NCBI GenBank assembly: GCA_945643635.1
Contig: CALZFC010000077.1
Location: 904,001-968,000, forward strand
DNA length: 64,000 nt
Direction: 5' to 3'
Source: Allodiplogaster sudhausi
Taxonomy: Eukaryota; Nematoda; Chromadorea; Rhabditida; Diplogasteridae
Each line of letters opens with the position of its first letter. Position 1 is the stretch's first letter. Below the pieces are notes generated by a model. It ran no database searches. It had not been told where the DNA came from and saw only the letters and a list, made by a program, of their open reading frames with translations. A program made the position numbers and the translations under genes. Of the stretch, positions 36,121 to 48,850 are shown piece by piece.

Positions 36121-36458
36121 CGACATCGAGCTAAATTGTCTATCTCTTGTTCTTTTGGCGCGCGAGAAAACCATATGGTATTCTCACCAAATAATTTTCA
36201 TTCAAAACTTATCACTAGGTATCTCTCTTTCACTTTTTCTTCCTCTAGCTCTCTCTTTCTCTCTATTCTATACTTCTCTCTCTCTCTGTGTCTCTCTCTC
36301 TCTTTCTCTAATTCATTTCCTTGTTGTGGGATTGCACCCCACTCTCTATGATAGACCGTATTTTAGGCATGATGCCTTCTCCCTCACTCACTACCATACT
36401 CGCACTATTATTATTTGAATTATGACAGATGCTCATTTTGTAGTTTGTCGCATCTTTT

Positions 36459-36929
36459 CCCGCCCGATTGGCGGGCAGTATATAAGGAGCGGCCAGCAAG
36501 GCCGCGTGTCTGTTCTCCCGCCCTTCTCTTTTGTTTCTCCCGGAGCCTTAAGCTCCGACTGCTCGCCTTTCCGCTGTTGGAGCCGTTGAGCTCCCTTGTT
36601 TATTGCTGCCGATAAAGAAGTCGTCATCTCGTTGTCGTCCTCGTGTCTCCACTCGGCGTTCGAATCGCCGGGACCGCGAAGGGTCCGTATCTGAAGAGCG
36701 TTGCCGCTCTTCGTGTTGGACTCCTGCTAACGTTGTGAGGCTTAGTGCCCAAGAATTCCTCCTGAGCTGTGTGCCAGGCAGGAAGAACCGCTGTTAAGCG
36801 GAACCTCCCTAATCTCCGGAGGTGCCCTTGTTCCCTGTCGCTAAGTGCGAGGATCAAGGGTGGCGATACCCTTTTATAAAGGGGAGCTTATCGCCGATTT
36901 TTCATTTTGCTAACGACCGCTAGTCGTTA
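36459..36929 (+). other. Array of at least ten perfect hairpins; possible structured RNA or LTR-like region
   Basis: Successive non-overlapping inverted repeats of unrelated sequence: CCCGCC/GGCGGG (36459-36475), GCGGCC/GGCCGC (36489-36505), CGGAGC/GCTCCG (36541-36557), GGAGC/GCTCC (36579-36594), CGGCG/CGCCG (36654-36670), GGACC/GGTCC (36671-36686), GAAGAGC/GCTCTTC (36693-36712), CCGCT/AGCGG (36788-36801), ACCTCC/GGAGGT (36803-36823), GGCGATA/TATCGCC enclosing CCCTTT/AAAGGG (36862-36895), and TAACGAC/GTCGTTA (36911-36929). Loops are mostly 4 to 9 bases. A TATATAAGG sequence at 36479 could be a TATA box. The stretch is GC-richer than its flanks. No protein frame was recognised; identity is unknown. 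Confidence 0.6.
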
Positions 36930-37139
36930 CATCCTTTCACCCTCTATACTCTATCCGTCATGCTTCCTCTTCTTCTTCTTACCCGTTTCACGCTTCGCTT
37001 CACAATACGGCTCCTACCAAGAACAACGGCATGAAGGTATCATGACCATAATAATATGTCGGCGAAAATGAAAACCGCATGTGTCCGACTACAATAATCA
37101 TAGATTTTTTTTTCTCTCATATCTGGCCTCTCTAACCTG

Positions 37140-37312
37140 CCTATCTCTCTCCCTCCTTCTCTCTCACTCTCTCCTCTCTCTCTCTCTCCCTCTTTCTCTC
37201 TCCCTCCTTCTCTCCCTTCTCTCTCTCTCTCTCTCTCTCTGTCTAACTGTCTTCCTCTCTCTCCCTCTCTCTCTCCCTCTCTCTCTCCCTCTCTCTCTCT
37301 CTCTCTCCCCCA
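37140..37312. repeat. TC microsatellite
   Basis: About 170 bases of CTCTCT with CCC interruptions on the plus strand. It is followed by a GC-rich block (37320-37425) that recurs at 48745-48850. Confidence 0.85.
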
Positions 37313-37319
37313 CGCGATT

Positions 37320-37425
37320 CTGCCGATTCCGTCGCGTCTCTCCGGATGCCCTCTTCCGCCCTCGACATCCTCATATACGCGCCAGTCACTGCGACGGAGG
37401 CGGTCGGCGGGCTGCGCCTTGAGAT
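37320..37425. repeat. GC-rich conserved block, copy 1
   Basis: Shares TCTCCGGATGCCCTCTTCC and GGCGGGCTGCGCCTT with 48745-48850. On the minus strand both copies stay open and read similarly (LKAQPA, then DWRV and EDVEGGRGHPE). Both are preceded on the plus strand by long TC tracts. Possible conserved exon or element end; function unknown. Confidence 0.45.
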
Positions 37426-37669
37426 GATAGAAGAAATTTAATATTTAACATTTTTTTTTACAATTTTTAAAACGTATATAAATCCCATTAACAAAACTTT
37501 TTATTCATTACTATAGACAAGTGTACGAAGTAGCAGGTTCAAGCTCGCTTGATTACCCTTTACCCCTGTTGCGTGCATGAAATCAACCGGTTTCCTTTAC
37601 ACTCTGCTTCTTCTGTCTCTCCTCGCTCTGTTTCTTTTGTACTTCTTTCGCTCTATATAATATATAAAA

Positions 37670-37700
<31 letters not shown>

Positions 37701-38109
37701 TTCTATACACCTAAAATTTATTCCCAACATGAGTTCCAGTTTTGCACAGAGGGTTAATATTATTTGCATTTATAAATTTTGGTAGAGAGATTTTTCTCTC
37801 TCTATTTCGCTATTGCCATTCTGTATATCTGCCATTTCTGTCTGCAAATAACTCTCTCTCATTTCTGGCATGTTCTTTCTACCTTTTTCTCTTTCATCGA
37901 ACTATTTATATATGCAATGCATATTTCATGCTTTTTCGCTATCCTCTCTCTCTCCCGCTCTCTCTCTCTCTCAGATCTCTCACTTTTCCATCTCCCATGC
38001 CTGTTCAGTTTCGTGATGCGCAACGCTCGCTTTCTGCAGAGCATGTGGTAAGAGTAAATGTAATCTACTTGAATTACGCAACGTTCATTTTTCATAAGTA
38101 CATATGTAT

Positions 38110-39626
38110 CAGGGGTGTATAGGAATTCCGAATTCCGAGTTCCTTTTTTACCTTCCGAATTCCGATTTCCGAATTCCGTTATGGAAGGGAGCCTTCCGAA
38201 TTCCGGATTCCGAATTCCGTTATGAAGGCCATTTCTTCGGAATTTTTTCGGAATTTTGTTGCTAAGTCGTGCATATTTTATGTATTAATCTAGGAAGAAA
38301 ACTGAAGCCAGCCCTGAGAAAACTGACGCCAGTTTGATCAAATGTTAATGAAGCTTTTATTTTGAGTCGGGTGAAATTACAATGAAATATTTTCATAAGG
38401 GGAGAGACCTTTTGGAAACGCATTTTGGCAAAACTGAAATAAATTTCCAAACTTCACAACATACATAAAAAGTGCTGACATAAACTGAAATGATAAAGTT
38501 ATCGCGTCTAAATTAGATTGGTTAGTGGTTTGGGCTAAGGCACGATACGAAACTCGATAAAAAGGATTAGGTCTCTGGAACCCCTGGGGGCCCGAGATAC
38601 AGACCAATTAGGGGCGGGACAACTGCCAGCCGAAAGAAGAACGGCGGTGCGGCAGGGCAAGTGGAGTGGAGGGTGCCGATGGCAGCTGACGTTACCCAGA
38701 GATATGCCGTCGGGAGAGGTGAGAACGGACGCCGTTCACAACGGTACAGCAAGGCTGGAGATGAGCATGGACTTATCATATTCGGCGGTTTCCCTATCGC
38801 TGCCTTTCTCCACCGAGCCGACGCTTACTGCACGTGTTTCCTTCTCCCGATTCTCCGCCTCTGTTCAGCGTGCGGAGTGTGGACGCGACGCGTAGGAGAT
38901 AGATAAACTATCCTAGGAGTGAGGGGAGTGGCTGGGAGAGGAGATGTAAAGTAGGGTGTCGGTTAATCAGTCGGGGCACTCCGCCAGCTTGACCAGGCGA
39001 CTGTTGTTCTCCTCGTCCATCGACTTGAGCAGTGTGCCTTCTTGACGATGTGGACAATGAGGGCAACAGATACTTTGATAGCGACGCAGGAGACGTCAGT
39101 CAAAGTCTGGGGAAAAGAGAGAACTGGATTCGCTTTTCCATATCGATAAGGTGGGAAGAGATAGGAGCCTCTCGCCTGATCAGAGCGAGGAAATGAGTTG
39201 TGTTAAGAAAATATCTCCTTTAATCCCCCCAGAGCAGTGGAAAAAACAAGGGTTTGGCTTTATACTGAATTAATTTTATATACTTTTGCACCTTAAGCTT
39301 AAACTGGTAGACGTTTTCCAAAACCGAGAGAACAAAAGTAAACGAAAATATTTGACAATGTTTTCTTCAGATTTCATCCAAGATTTCAATGGCACGGCAG
39401 AGCACATCCTCCATCTAATCTCACCGTTGTTTTATGCCCCAAGCGCGGGAGATAGACTAAAAGTTAGAGAGAAAAGGTCCCATTTTTCTTATTGAAACTT
39501 GAAGTTCCGAATTCCGAATTCCGAATTCCGACCTTTTTTCTCTTCCGAATTCCGATTTCCGAATTCCGTTATGAAAGGAGGCCTTCCGAATTCCGTTATG
39601 AGAATTTTTATTCCGATACATCCCTG
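38110..39626. mobile_element. Non-autonomous hAT-type transposon with gene-like cargo
   Basis: It starts CAGGGGTGTATAGGAAT and ends with the complement of CAGGGATGTATCGGAAT. An exact 8-bp duplication ATATGTAT flanks it (38102-38109 and 39627-39634). Terminus and duplication length are those of the hAT superfamily. Subterminal arrays of CCGAATTCCGAATT units (38130-38260 and 39505-39610) fit transposase-binding repeats. No transposase is present. The interior (about 38570-39120) is GC-rich with coding-like segments, including a minus-strand TTTTCCCCAG acceptor at about 39115 and the terminal-exon-like reading LLKSMDEENNSRLVKLAEC. Confidence 0.85.
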
Positions 39627-40215
39627 ATATGTATGTATTTTGTTGTACAATCCAATATTTCTACAACTAAACAATCCCAAGCTTGCTTTACTTCCCTTTA
39701 TCCCAGTTGTGTGCATGAAATATACCGGTTTTCCATTAAACTCTGCCTCTATATATACTGTCGCTCTGTCTTTTTTTCATTTCTTTCGCGCTATAGAATT
39801 GAGAAACAGCTACATCTTATTCCGAACATGAGTTCCATTTTCGAAATAATAGTTCATACTATTTGCATTTATTTTCTTATTATTAGGTCTCTCTCGCTCT
39901 CTCTCTCTGTCTCTCTCTCTCTTTCTCTCTCTCGCTCTCTCTCTCTCTCAGATCTCTCTCTAATCTAGACATGAATTTCATATGTATGGTTATTGTATAA
40001 CTTGACAAGTGCCCTACTTAGCAATCTCAAGCTTGCTTGACTTCCCTTTATCCCAGTTGCGTGCATGAAATCCACAGGTTTCCTCTAAACTCTGCCTCTA
40101 TGTGTACTGTCGCTCTGTCTTTTTTTAAAACTACTGATTTCGCTCTATAGTAACAGCTACAAAAATAAATATAATTCCAAAATAGCTACAAATTATTTCA
40201 AACATGAGTTACATT

Positions 40216-40259
40216 TTCGAAATAAATTCCTTCAATAATTTGAAGGAATTTATTTCGAA
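40216..40259. repeat. Perfect palindrome
   Basis: TTCGAAATAAATTCCTTCAA pairs with its exact complement across a 4-base loop, inside a repeat-family block. It looks like a local inverted duplication of a 20-base piece. Confidence 0.8.
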
Positions 40260-41727
40260 TTTATTTTATTAGGTCTCTCTCTCTCTCCCGAGGCAGCTAA
40301 CGTTCGGTCGACGGTGAGCCTATGAAGCCTATGAAGCTAACCTTGAGAATAAATAGTAAAAAAATATAAGTATAAAAAAATGAAACTAATATTAAATCGA
40401 TATTTAAAAAAAATAAATAGTAAACTCTTTGTAATACCAATAGCAATCTTTTGCGTGAGAATTCGTAAATAGGTATGTAATCAATAAAAAATTCCGACCC
40501 GAAAAATCGACATCGAACTATGTAAATTGTATATACCTTGTTCTTTTGGCGAGAGAAAGAGAGAACTTGCGAGAGAGAAAGAGAGAGAGTGAGAGAGAGA
40601 GAGGGAGAGAGGGAGAGAGTAAGGCGAGAAAGAGAGATCGGCAGACATTCAAAGAAAGTAAACAGTAAGAGATCAAAGGGATAGGATAATTTTCACGAAG
40701 GAGAAACAATCAGTTCATTTCATTTCAAGTTGCCCATGTGGTTTTGTTTTTCGTACAAGTGCTAAAACGATTCCATTCCGTGATATCTTTGATGTGAGCC
40801 TTGAGCTGAATTCTAGAAATAACCAACAGAAAGAATAATTTTGAACACTAAGTGCCAGGGAACAATTATAGGACAAAGAGGTATTCGTCCAGGATTTGCA
40901 GCACAATAAATGAATATTTATTATTATTGTTATTTTGCTCGAATTTTTGGTTCAATAGACGCATTGACAATATGACGGACGAGTATTTATTCTAGAATTT
41001 TGATGTTTTTCTTCGCAGCGACGCCATCCTAGGGATCTTTTGTCAGCGTGTAGAGCATCTTTAAAAAAAATTACGTTTTATTCTTCCAATGACCAAGTGG
41101 AAACCACCGCCCGCCGAGTCTTTTTATCAATGAAACTTTTAGCTATAGATTGAAAACGAAACTCTAGCGCTTAACTTGACTTATAACTTGCAGGTTTACC
41201 CTTTATTCCAGTTGCGTGCATGAAATCCACCGGTTTCCCTTACAATATGCCTATATGTCTATTCTCACTCAATATTTCTAGCACTTCTTACGCTCTATAT
41301 AATAAAAAAATTTTTTTGTATACATCTAAAATGTATTCCTAACATGAGTTCCTTTGTCTCAATAGAGTTAATAATGTTTGCAATTAAAAATTTTTTGATG
41401 AATCTGAAAGAAAAAAAAACTGCGCAATAAGAAATGAGATCGACGGCCAATAAGAAAAATCAAGTATTCTATGAGAGAAAAAAGAATGTCTTCGGCCTAA
41501 GTCTAACGCACCCACTAAATTTTATCTTCACGCTTTATCTACATCGTTCACCAATTCCTTTAAAATTCCCGTCTAAACAATTAAAGGGTAAATTCGACTT
41601 CCAAATCGGGCTTAAATACTCGTCTAATTAAATGAACCGACAGTATTATTAGTCACAGACTGAGATCACAGAATTAAACAGGAGAGAGAGAGAGTGAGAG
41701 AGAGCGATGGGAGGGAGTTAGAAGAGT

Positions 41728-41759
<32 letters not shown>

Positions 41760-42539
41760 AGACAGGCGACAACGCTCACGCACGAGAAACACGAAGAGAA
41801 TTCCTTCCCTCGATGCCCATGTGGTTTTGATGTCCATGCAAATTTCAAAATGATGCCAATGCTCATTAATTTCGATAACTTTTCCGCCGCATAGGGGACA
41901 ATTTAAAAAAAAATTAGAAAACCTTTTTTTTTTACAATAACTAGCATTGATCAATAAAACCGAAAGAGAGGAAGAAGGAGAATAGAGAAAAGAGAAAAGG
42001 AGGGCGAGAGAGACAGAGAGACGGAGAGGGAGAAAGAAAGAGTGAGAGATATAGAGAGGGAGTGATAGAGGAAGAGAGAGAATTATTGAGAGAGAGAGAA
42101 AGGCAGAGACAGACAGAGAGAGAGAGAGAGAGAAAGAGAGGGAGAGTTCTTCTCATTGTAAGACTTAGAGGTTGTGGACAAATCTGACCCAATTTTATTT
42201 TCATATCATTTTTATGTAATTAAAGGATCAATCTCTCCGTGATCGAAATCCCTACATTTCTGTTGACTGATAATGGCATCACACCGCTAGGAAACCACCT
42301 GGCTGCTTATTACGTACATACATATCTGAAGAACGGTTATAAAATCTATTCCAACCGAAATGCAGAGCAGAATATTTCTGTTGAGTAGATCATTACTTTT
42401 TCTTCACATACCACTAATTAACGTTCGGTCCGAGGACTGAAACCATTAAAAGAACAATGTCGAACCTCACACAATATGGATTACTCGCTAAAAGCATGTT
42501 GCAGATTTCCAAAACTTCCTTCGCTGATAAAACAAAGAA

Positions 42540-43790
42540 CATACCGATGATTAGAAATTTCTCAATATTTATTTTGACAATCACTCGGGTATTAATCACG
42601 TTTAAAAATGTTTTCAGACTCTCACCCAGAGGGGGGGGGCACAAGTTTCTTTTTACTTGAATAGGACCGAAGGGGAAAACAGGTGTCCCGACGGCCCCAC
42701 AATTGTGGGATACTCCGACGGCCTCGAAAAATGGACTGGGTAAGCCAAAAATATATATATTTATTCACACCAAAATAATTATAATTAATGTGGCGAAAGT
42801 TGGAACTTTAATTTCAGTCAATCATTAAAAGTAATAACAAAATTTGGTGTCAAGAAAAAAACAAATAAGTTGTTCACGCATTGGTGTCGAACTAATTATT
42901 TAAATCAGTTTTTATCAAAACGCATAGCTTGTGGATATGCGTTTCGTTTTTTTTTTCACCTGTACGCTCCATTCATATTTCGTTTACCTATTAATAATCA
43001 CTTGAAACCCTCCTCATATCGAGATGCTCACATCAGCTTTCTTCTGACCTATAAAAGGCGCCACACTTGTTGACGACCTGATAATTATTTAATTAATTAA
43101 CTACTTACTTAATTTAAAACAAAACTACCTGTAAAGTTCAATAAATTATCATTCTTTTATTTATTTAAAACAATTATATGAATTAGTTTTATATTTATTT
43201 TAAAATCTACTTTTTTGCTTAATTTTTAATAAAACGTAATTGATTCTTCATGAATTTTAAAGGGTTCATCAGGCACGTATCGGAAATGTATTTAACGGCT
43301 AGCATCTTAATGCTAAACCAGTCATGAAAACCAGATGTGCGTGAATCTTTTTTTTAAGTTGTCTCGAATCATTTTAGTTAGCTGTAAATGTGTTATGAAT
43401 ACTTTTAGAGATCAATAAAAGTAAAATCCAGAAAAATAAAAATACATATATTTGCAACGAATAAACAGCAGCCGTGTGAATATATGTATGTTGCACAGTT
43501 TCAACTTTTCAAATATTTGTCATATTATATCATTTTCTTCTTATCTATCTTTCTAGCCATCTTCTATCTCTAATGTCTTTTTCTTTCTCAATTTTCTCTC
43601 TCTCTCGATATAGGGAGAGATAGAGAAAGAGAAATTGAGAGAGAAGAAGAAAGAAAGAGAGAGAAAGAGAGAGTGGAAGAGAAAGAGAAAGGGGAAAAGA
43701 AAGATCTACAGACATTAAAAGAAAGCAAACAGTAAGAGATCTAACGGGAAAGGACAATTCTCACGCAGGAGAAACAATAAGTTCATTTCA
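42540..43790. repeat. Segmental duplication, copy 1
   Basis: Pairs with about 47330-48441. From about 43208 to 43770 the two are almost base-for-base identical, while 42540-43200 is clearly diverged. It includes AACGGCTAGCATCTTAATGC and an unusual GA/CT mirror tract. Confidence 0.8.
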
Positions 43791-43884
43791 TTTAACCATG
43801 CCTATGTGGTTTTGTTGTTCATTCAAACGCCCAAACGATTCCACTCCGTGATATCTTTGATGAATAGGTGGTAGCTGAATTCTA

Positions 43885-43942
43885 GAAATTACCAAGAGGA
43901 AGAATTATTGTTCAAAAAATAATTCTTCCTCTTGGTAATTTC
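43885..43942. repeat. Perfect palindrome
   Basis: GAAATTACCAAGAGGAAGAA and following bases pair with their exact complement. The sister block at 46890-46915 has only one arm, so the second arm is a recent local inversion-duplication. Confidence 0.8.
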
Positions 43943-45982
43943 TTTGAATGAAAATTTTTAAGAATTATTTTTTGAACAAGAAAGAGGTAATTAATTAATT
44001 AGTGATGGTGACTTTCTCACAATAACCGTTGCTGCTAGCAAATAAGGCATAACCGTTGCAATTTCATTTCTATTAGTGAAGTATCTGGCAATGTTTCAGT
44101 GATACATTTTTTGTCTTTGTTTCAGGGTTACCAATGTGGGTGAGTGGCTCAGACAGAGAGATAAGAAAGTGTGAGGGCGACAAAGATGAAGAGAGAGAGA
44201 GAGAGAGAGAGCAGTAACTTATCAATTTATACAATAAACAAACATATGAAAATGAATCTCGCGAAATTCATGTGTAGATTACATATCCTATCTTATAATT
44301 AGAATTTTACCTTATTAAGGATATAAATATTTTAAATATTCATACATTTATATCATCTAATTAATTCAAAATTTAATAATCACAAATTACGTTTGCAATT
44401 AATTTTCGTCTCCTCTAGGCCCAAAGAGAGTAGTTCCGTCGATCTAATTATGAATTGATAAGTTCTTGTCTTTCTCATTTATTATTGAAAAATAGAATTG
44501 GTTGACAAATTAATGTGAAAAATCACTCTTCAGCAATCTCAAGCTTGCTTGACTTCCCTTTATCCCAGTTGCGTGCAACTCCTTTCAAAACAATAAAAGG
44601 GTAATTTCAACTATCAAATCCTCGTCAAATTAAGTGATGCGACAGTATTATTGGCCACAGACTGAGATAACAGAATTAAAGGATACAGGAGAGGAGCCGT
44701 GAATGTAGAAAGCGGTCAGAGGGTTTCATTTACAAGGCTAAATTGACTACATCGAGCTCACAAGAACTGAAAGCCTCTGTTCGGTGCAAAAGGGGGTATT
44801 GTGCAGATAAAACGAAAAAAATATATAAGTATTACTAGAAGAATACGTTTTAACACCCTTCATATTATAATTGGAGATAAGGAAAAAAGAGCAATTATTC
44901 TCAGATCATACAAAAAAAGGAACACTTCTGAACACTTGATGATGTTGACTGATGATTTAGACTCGCAATGTGCCATAGTGGAAAGGAATTGTTTTCTTAT
45001 TTCTCTTTCATGAGCATTACCACCTGTTCCCCTTTTCTCTTTATGGGAAATGTGGACGGTGAGAGAGCCCGGAGGTTTTCATGGCAGCCATAAGAACAAG
45101 GGATTGACAATATACTCGGATGTCGATCCTTGAGCCTCGTCATTGCCTATTGGCATTATCAATAATAAGAGTAAGCGTTAATTGTATTTATTTACTTATT
45201 TACTTCTTTATTTTTAATCAATTAAATTGTTCATATATTTATTTATTTATATTAATTTTATTTAGTTATTTTAATTTTTTTATTCTTTATTCTTAAGGTC
45301 CGCTTCAGAGGCGTTTTCATAGACGGACTGATGGCCGTGTGAAGATTTCGATGAGGCTAGAGAGAGAGATAGAGGAGGGCAGAGAAAGATAGGGAGAGGA
45401 GGACAGAGAGAGACAGAGAGAGAGCGAGAGAGAAACAGTTAAAAATCACATTTTGATATGCATTACACATTAAGCGACATTCCGGCTGGCCGACATATGA
45501 ATTTTTTTACCCCGTTGGTCAAGTACACTTTTTTGAGAGACAAGCAGACTTTTTTTAGGGATTTTACGAGATCAAAATATATTTTTATATATTCAAAATA
45601 TTTTTTTGAATCCAGTTATTTTCAACCACTATATTCCGCGATCAATGCTCATTGTCAGCCACGTTCCGAACTAACTTTTTACGAAAATGGTCAGAGTGGA
45701 ACGTGAGTTTATTATTTACATTTTACTGTCACTTTTTGCTTCGTAAATGCACTGTCGTCTGAAAAACATTTTTAAAGTGGTATAATATTCTTAAAAATTC
45801 AGGACTTGGCGGGAATGTTCAAAATTCAAAATCAAGACTCCTCCTTGACCTGTACATCTGCCCGTTAATTCGGCCATGTCCACGGTCAGAAACGGAGAGT
45901 AATTGAGCAGTCAGGAGAAAGAGAGAGAAGGAGAGTAAAAGGTGATAGAGAGACATAGAGAGACAGGGAGAGACAGAGAGAA

Positions 45983-46013
<31 letters not shown>

Positions 46014-47329
46014 TAGAGAGAGAGAGAAATGGAACACGTGGCAATGCTCACGCAAAAGAAATACGAAGATGATTCCTTCCCACCTCGCCCATGTGGTTCT
46101 TGTGTCCATTGAAATTTCAAAAATGATGCCATTCCTTCTAATTGATTGACGACATCTTTCTACAACATCACTATTCAATCTCGTCTCTAGGCTACCAGAT
46201 CAGATTGGTTTTTCTTGTCAAGTTCAGTTCAGTATTCGAGTTTGTTTTTATGATTCTTTCCTCTCTGTAAATGCGTCTGAACTCCTGTACATATCCGATG
46301 GCGTTTTATCCAACACCGTTTTCCAATTCATTTAAAACTCCAGTCCAGCAATAAACAATAAAAGGGTAAATTCTGCTACTACATCGCACAGAAATGCTCG
46401 TAAAATTAAGTGAAACTACGGTATTTTCAGGCAGTTCGGTGAAAAGGGGTGTTGTGTCGGTAAAACGAAAAAAATATATAAGTATTACTAGAAGAATACG
46501 TTTTCACTCCCTTCATTATATAATTGGAGATAAGGAATAAAAATTGCTATTATTCTCAGATCATACAAAAAAAAAGAAACTTCTGAACACCAGATGATGT
46601 AGACTCGCAATGTTTCAGTAACAATTCTAGATTGAGAAAGACAGGAAAGATAGAGAGATAGAGAGAAATAGAAAGAGAGATAGAAAGAGAGAAATAGAGA
46701 AATAGATACAGAGAGAACAGAGAGAAATAGAAAATGAGAGAAACAGAGAGATAAAGAAATAGATAGAAATTGCGAGAGAAAAAGAGAAAGAGAGAGAGAG
46801 ATAAAGAGAGAAAGCGGTTTTGTTATTCATACAAATGCCAAACGATTCCTTTCCGTGACATCTTTGATACTGAGGAGGCATGTAAACTTTACAAATTACC
46901 AAGAGGAAGAACTTTTTTTTTGAACAATTAATGCCTGGGAACTATTATAGGGAAAAGAGGTAATTAATTAATTAGTGATGTGACTTTCGAAGAATAACCG
47001 TTGCTGCTAGCAAATATGGCATAACCGTTGCAATTGTATTTCTATTAGTGAATCATTTTTTGGCTTTCTTTTTAGGATAACAATGTGTTTGAGATGCTCA
47101 GACAGAGAGATATGAAAGTGTGAGAGTGACAAAGATGAAGAGAGAGAGAGGGGGGGGGAGAGAGTCTGAAGGTAGCAGATACCGAAGTGTGTGAGAGAGC
47201 ACGCGATGAAGAGAGGATCAGACAGTAGAGAATATGAGAGTGGGAGAGCTCGCGATAAAGAGAGAGAGTCATTCTACCGTACCCGCCATCTCGTCGAGAT
47301 GCGGCCTCGGTCCGTATCGCGGGAAGACG

Positions 47330-48441
47330 ATGACATCGATGAGCTTTTCTCAATATTTATTTTGGCGATTTTGACAGTCGCTAAAATCGAATAATAGAAT
47401 GGAGTATTAATTTATTAATTTACTCACTCATGGTCAGATGGGAGCACTAGTTTTTTTTTACTTGAATAGGACCGCTGGGTAAAACTGATGGCCCGACGGC
47501 CCCACAACGGTGAGACACTCCGACGGCCTCGAAAAATAGGGTGGATAAGCCAAAAATAAAAATTTTAATCAATGTGGTGAAAGTTGGAACTGTAATTTCA
47601 GTCAATTATTAAAAGTAGTAACAGAATTTGGTGTCAATAAAACAACAAATGAGTTGTCCGTACATTATTGTCCCCGGAACAATCGAACTGCGCAGGTTTC
47701 TTCTGATATATAAAAGGCACCACATTGCTCGAAAACCACCCGGCTGATTTTTTCATGTTGAGGACATGTTAATTAATTAATTATTTACTTAATTTCAAAC
47801 AGAACTAACAATGAATTATTGTTCTTTTATTCATTTAAAACAATTATATCATTAGTTAATATTTATTTTAAAATCTACTTATTTGCTTAATTTTTAATAA
47901 AACGTAATTGATTCTTCATGAATTTTAAAGGGTTCATCAGTCACGTATCGGAAATGTATTTAACGGCTAGCATCTTAATGCTAAACCAGTCATGAAAACC
48001 AGATGTGCGTGAATCTTTTTTTTTAGTTGTCTCGAATCATTTTAGTTAGCTGTAAATGTGTTATGAATACTTTTAGAGATCAATAAAAGTAAAATCCAGA
48101 AAAATAAAAATACATATATTTGCAACGAATAAACAGCAGCCGTGTGAATATATGTATGTTGCACATTTTCAACTTTTCAAATATTTCTCACATTATATCA
48201 TTTTCTTCTTATCTATCTTTCTAGCCATCTTCTATCTCTAATGTCTTTTTCTTTCTCAATTTTCTCTCTCTCGATATAGGGAGAGATAGAGAAAGAGAAA
48301 TTGAGAGAGAAGAAGAAAGAAAGAGAGAGAAAGAGAGAGTGGAAGAGAAAGAGAAAGGGGAAAAGAAAGATCTACAGACATTAAAAGAAAGTAAACAGTA
48401 AGAGATCTAACGGGAAAGGACAATTCTCACGCAGGAGAAAC
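47330..48441. repeat. Segmental duplication, copy 2
   Basis: Partner of 42540-43790; see that entry. The near-identical part here is about 47880-48441. Confidence 0.8.
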
Positions 48442-48735
48442 ATCTCTAATGTCTTTTTCCTTCTCAATTCTCACTCTCTTTCGATATCTGTCCTCTCGCT
48501 CTCCCTCCTTCTCTCAATCCCTTCCTTCGCCCTCCCTCTCATTCTCTCTCTCTCCCTCTCTCCCTTCTTTCCTCCCTCCTTTCTCTCTCCTGGTCCTCCT
48601 CCTCTCCCACTCTCCCTCCTCTTTCTTTCCATCCTCTCCTCCCTCCACTCCTTCTTACTCTCTCTTTCTCGCTCTCGCTCTCTCTCTCTCTCTCTCTCTC
48701 CTTCACTCTCTCTCTCTCCCTCTCTCTCTCCACTC
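48442..48735. repeat. TC-rich tract
   Basis: About 290 bases of imperfect CTCTCC/TTCC repeats. It leads into the conserved GC-rich block at 48745. Confidence 0.8.
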
Positions 48736-48744
48736 CGTATGAGA

Positions 48745-48850
48745 AACAGAATGGCTCGCGTGTCTCCGGATGCCCTCTTCCTCCCTCGACATCCTCATCC
48801 ACTCGCCAGTCACAGCGACGCAGGCGGACGGCGGGCTGCGCCTTCAAGGA
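48745..48850. repeat. GC-rich conserved block, copy 2
   Basis: Matches 37320-37425 in sequence and in the preceding TC tract. Minus strand reads LKAQPAVRLRRCDWRVDEDV onwards. Confidence 0.45.

Noticed and set aside
36691..36716. Hammerhead ribozyme core (CTGAAGA followed by a stem)
   Set aside because: The required GAAA after stem II is absent and no flanking stems I and III fit.
38130..39610. CRISPR-like or satellite array from repeated CCGAATTCCG units
   Set aside because: Units are short, abut without unique spacers, and sit symmetrically inside a hAT-type element, so they are subterminal repeats.
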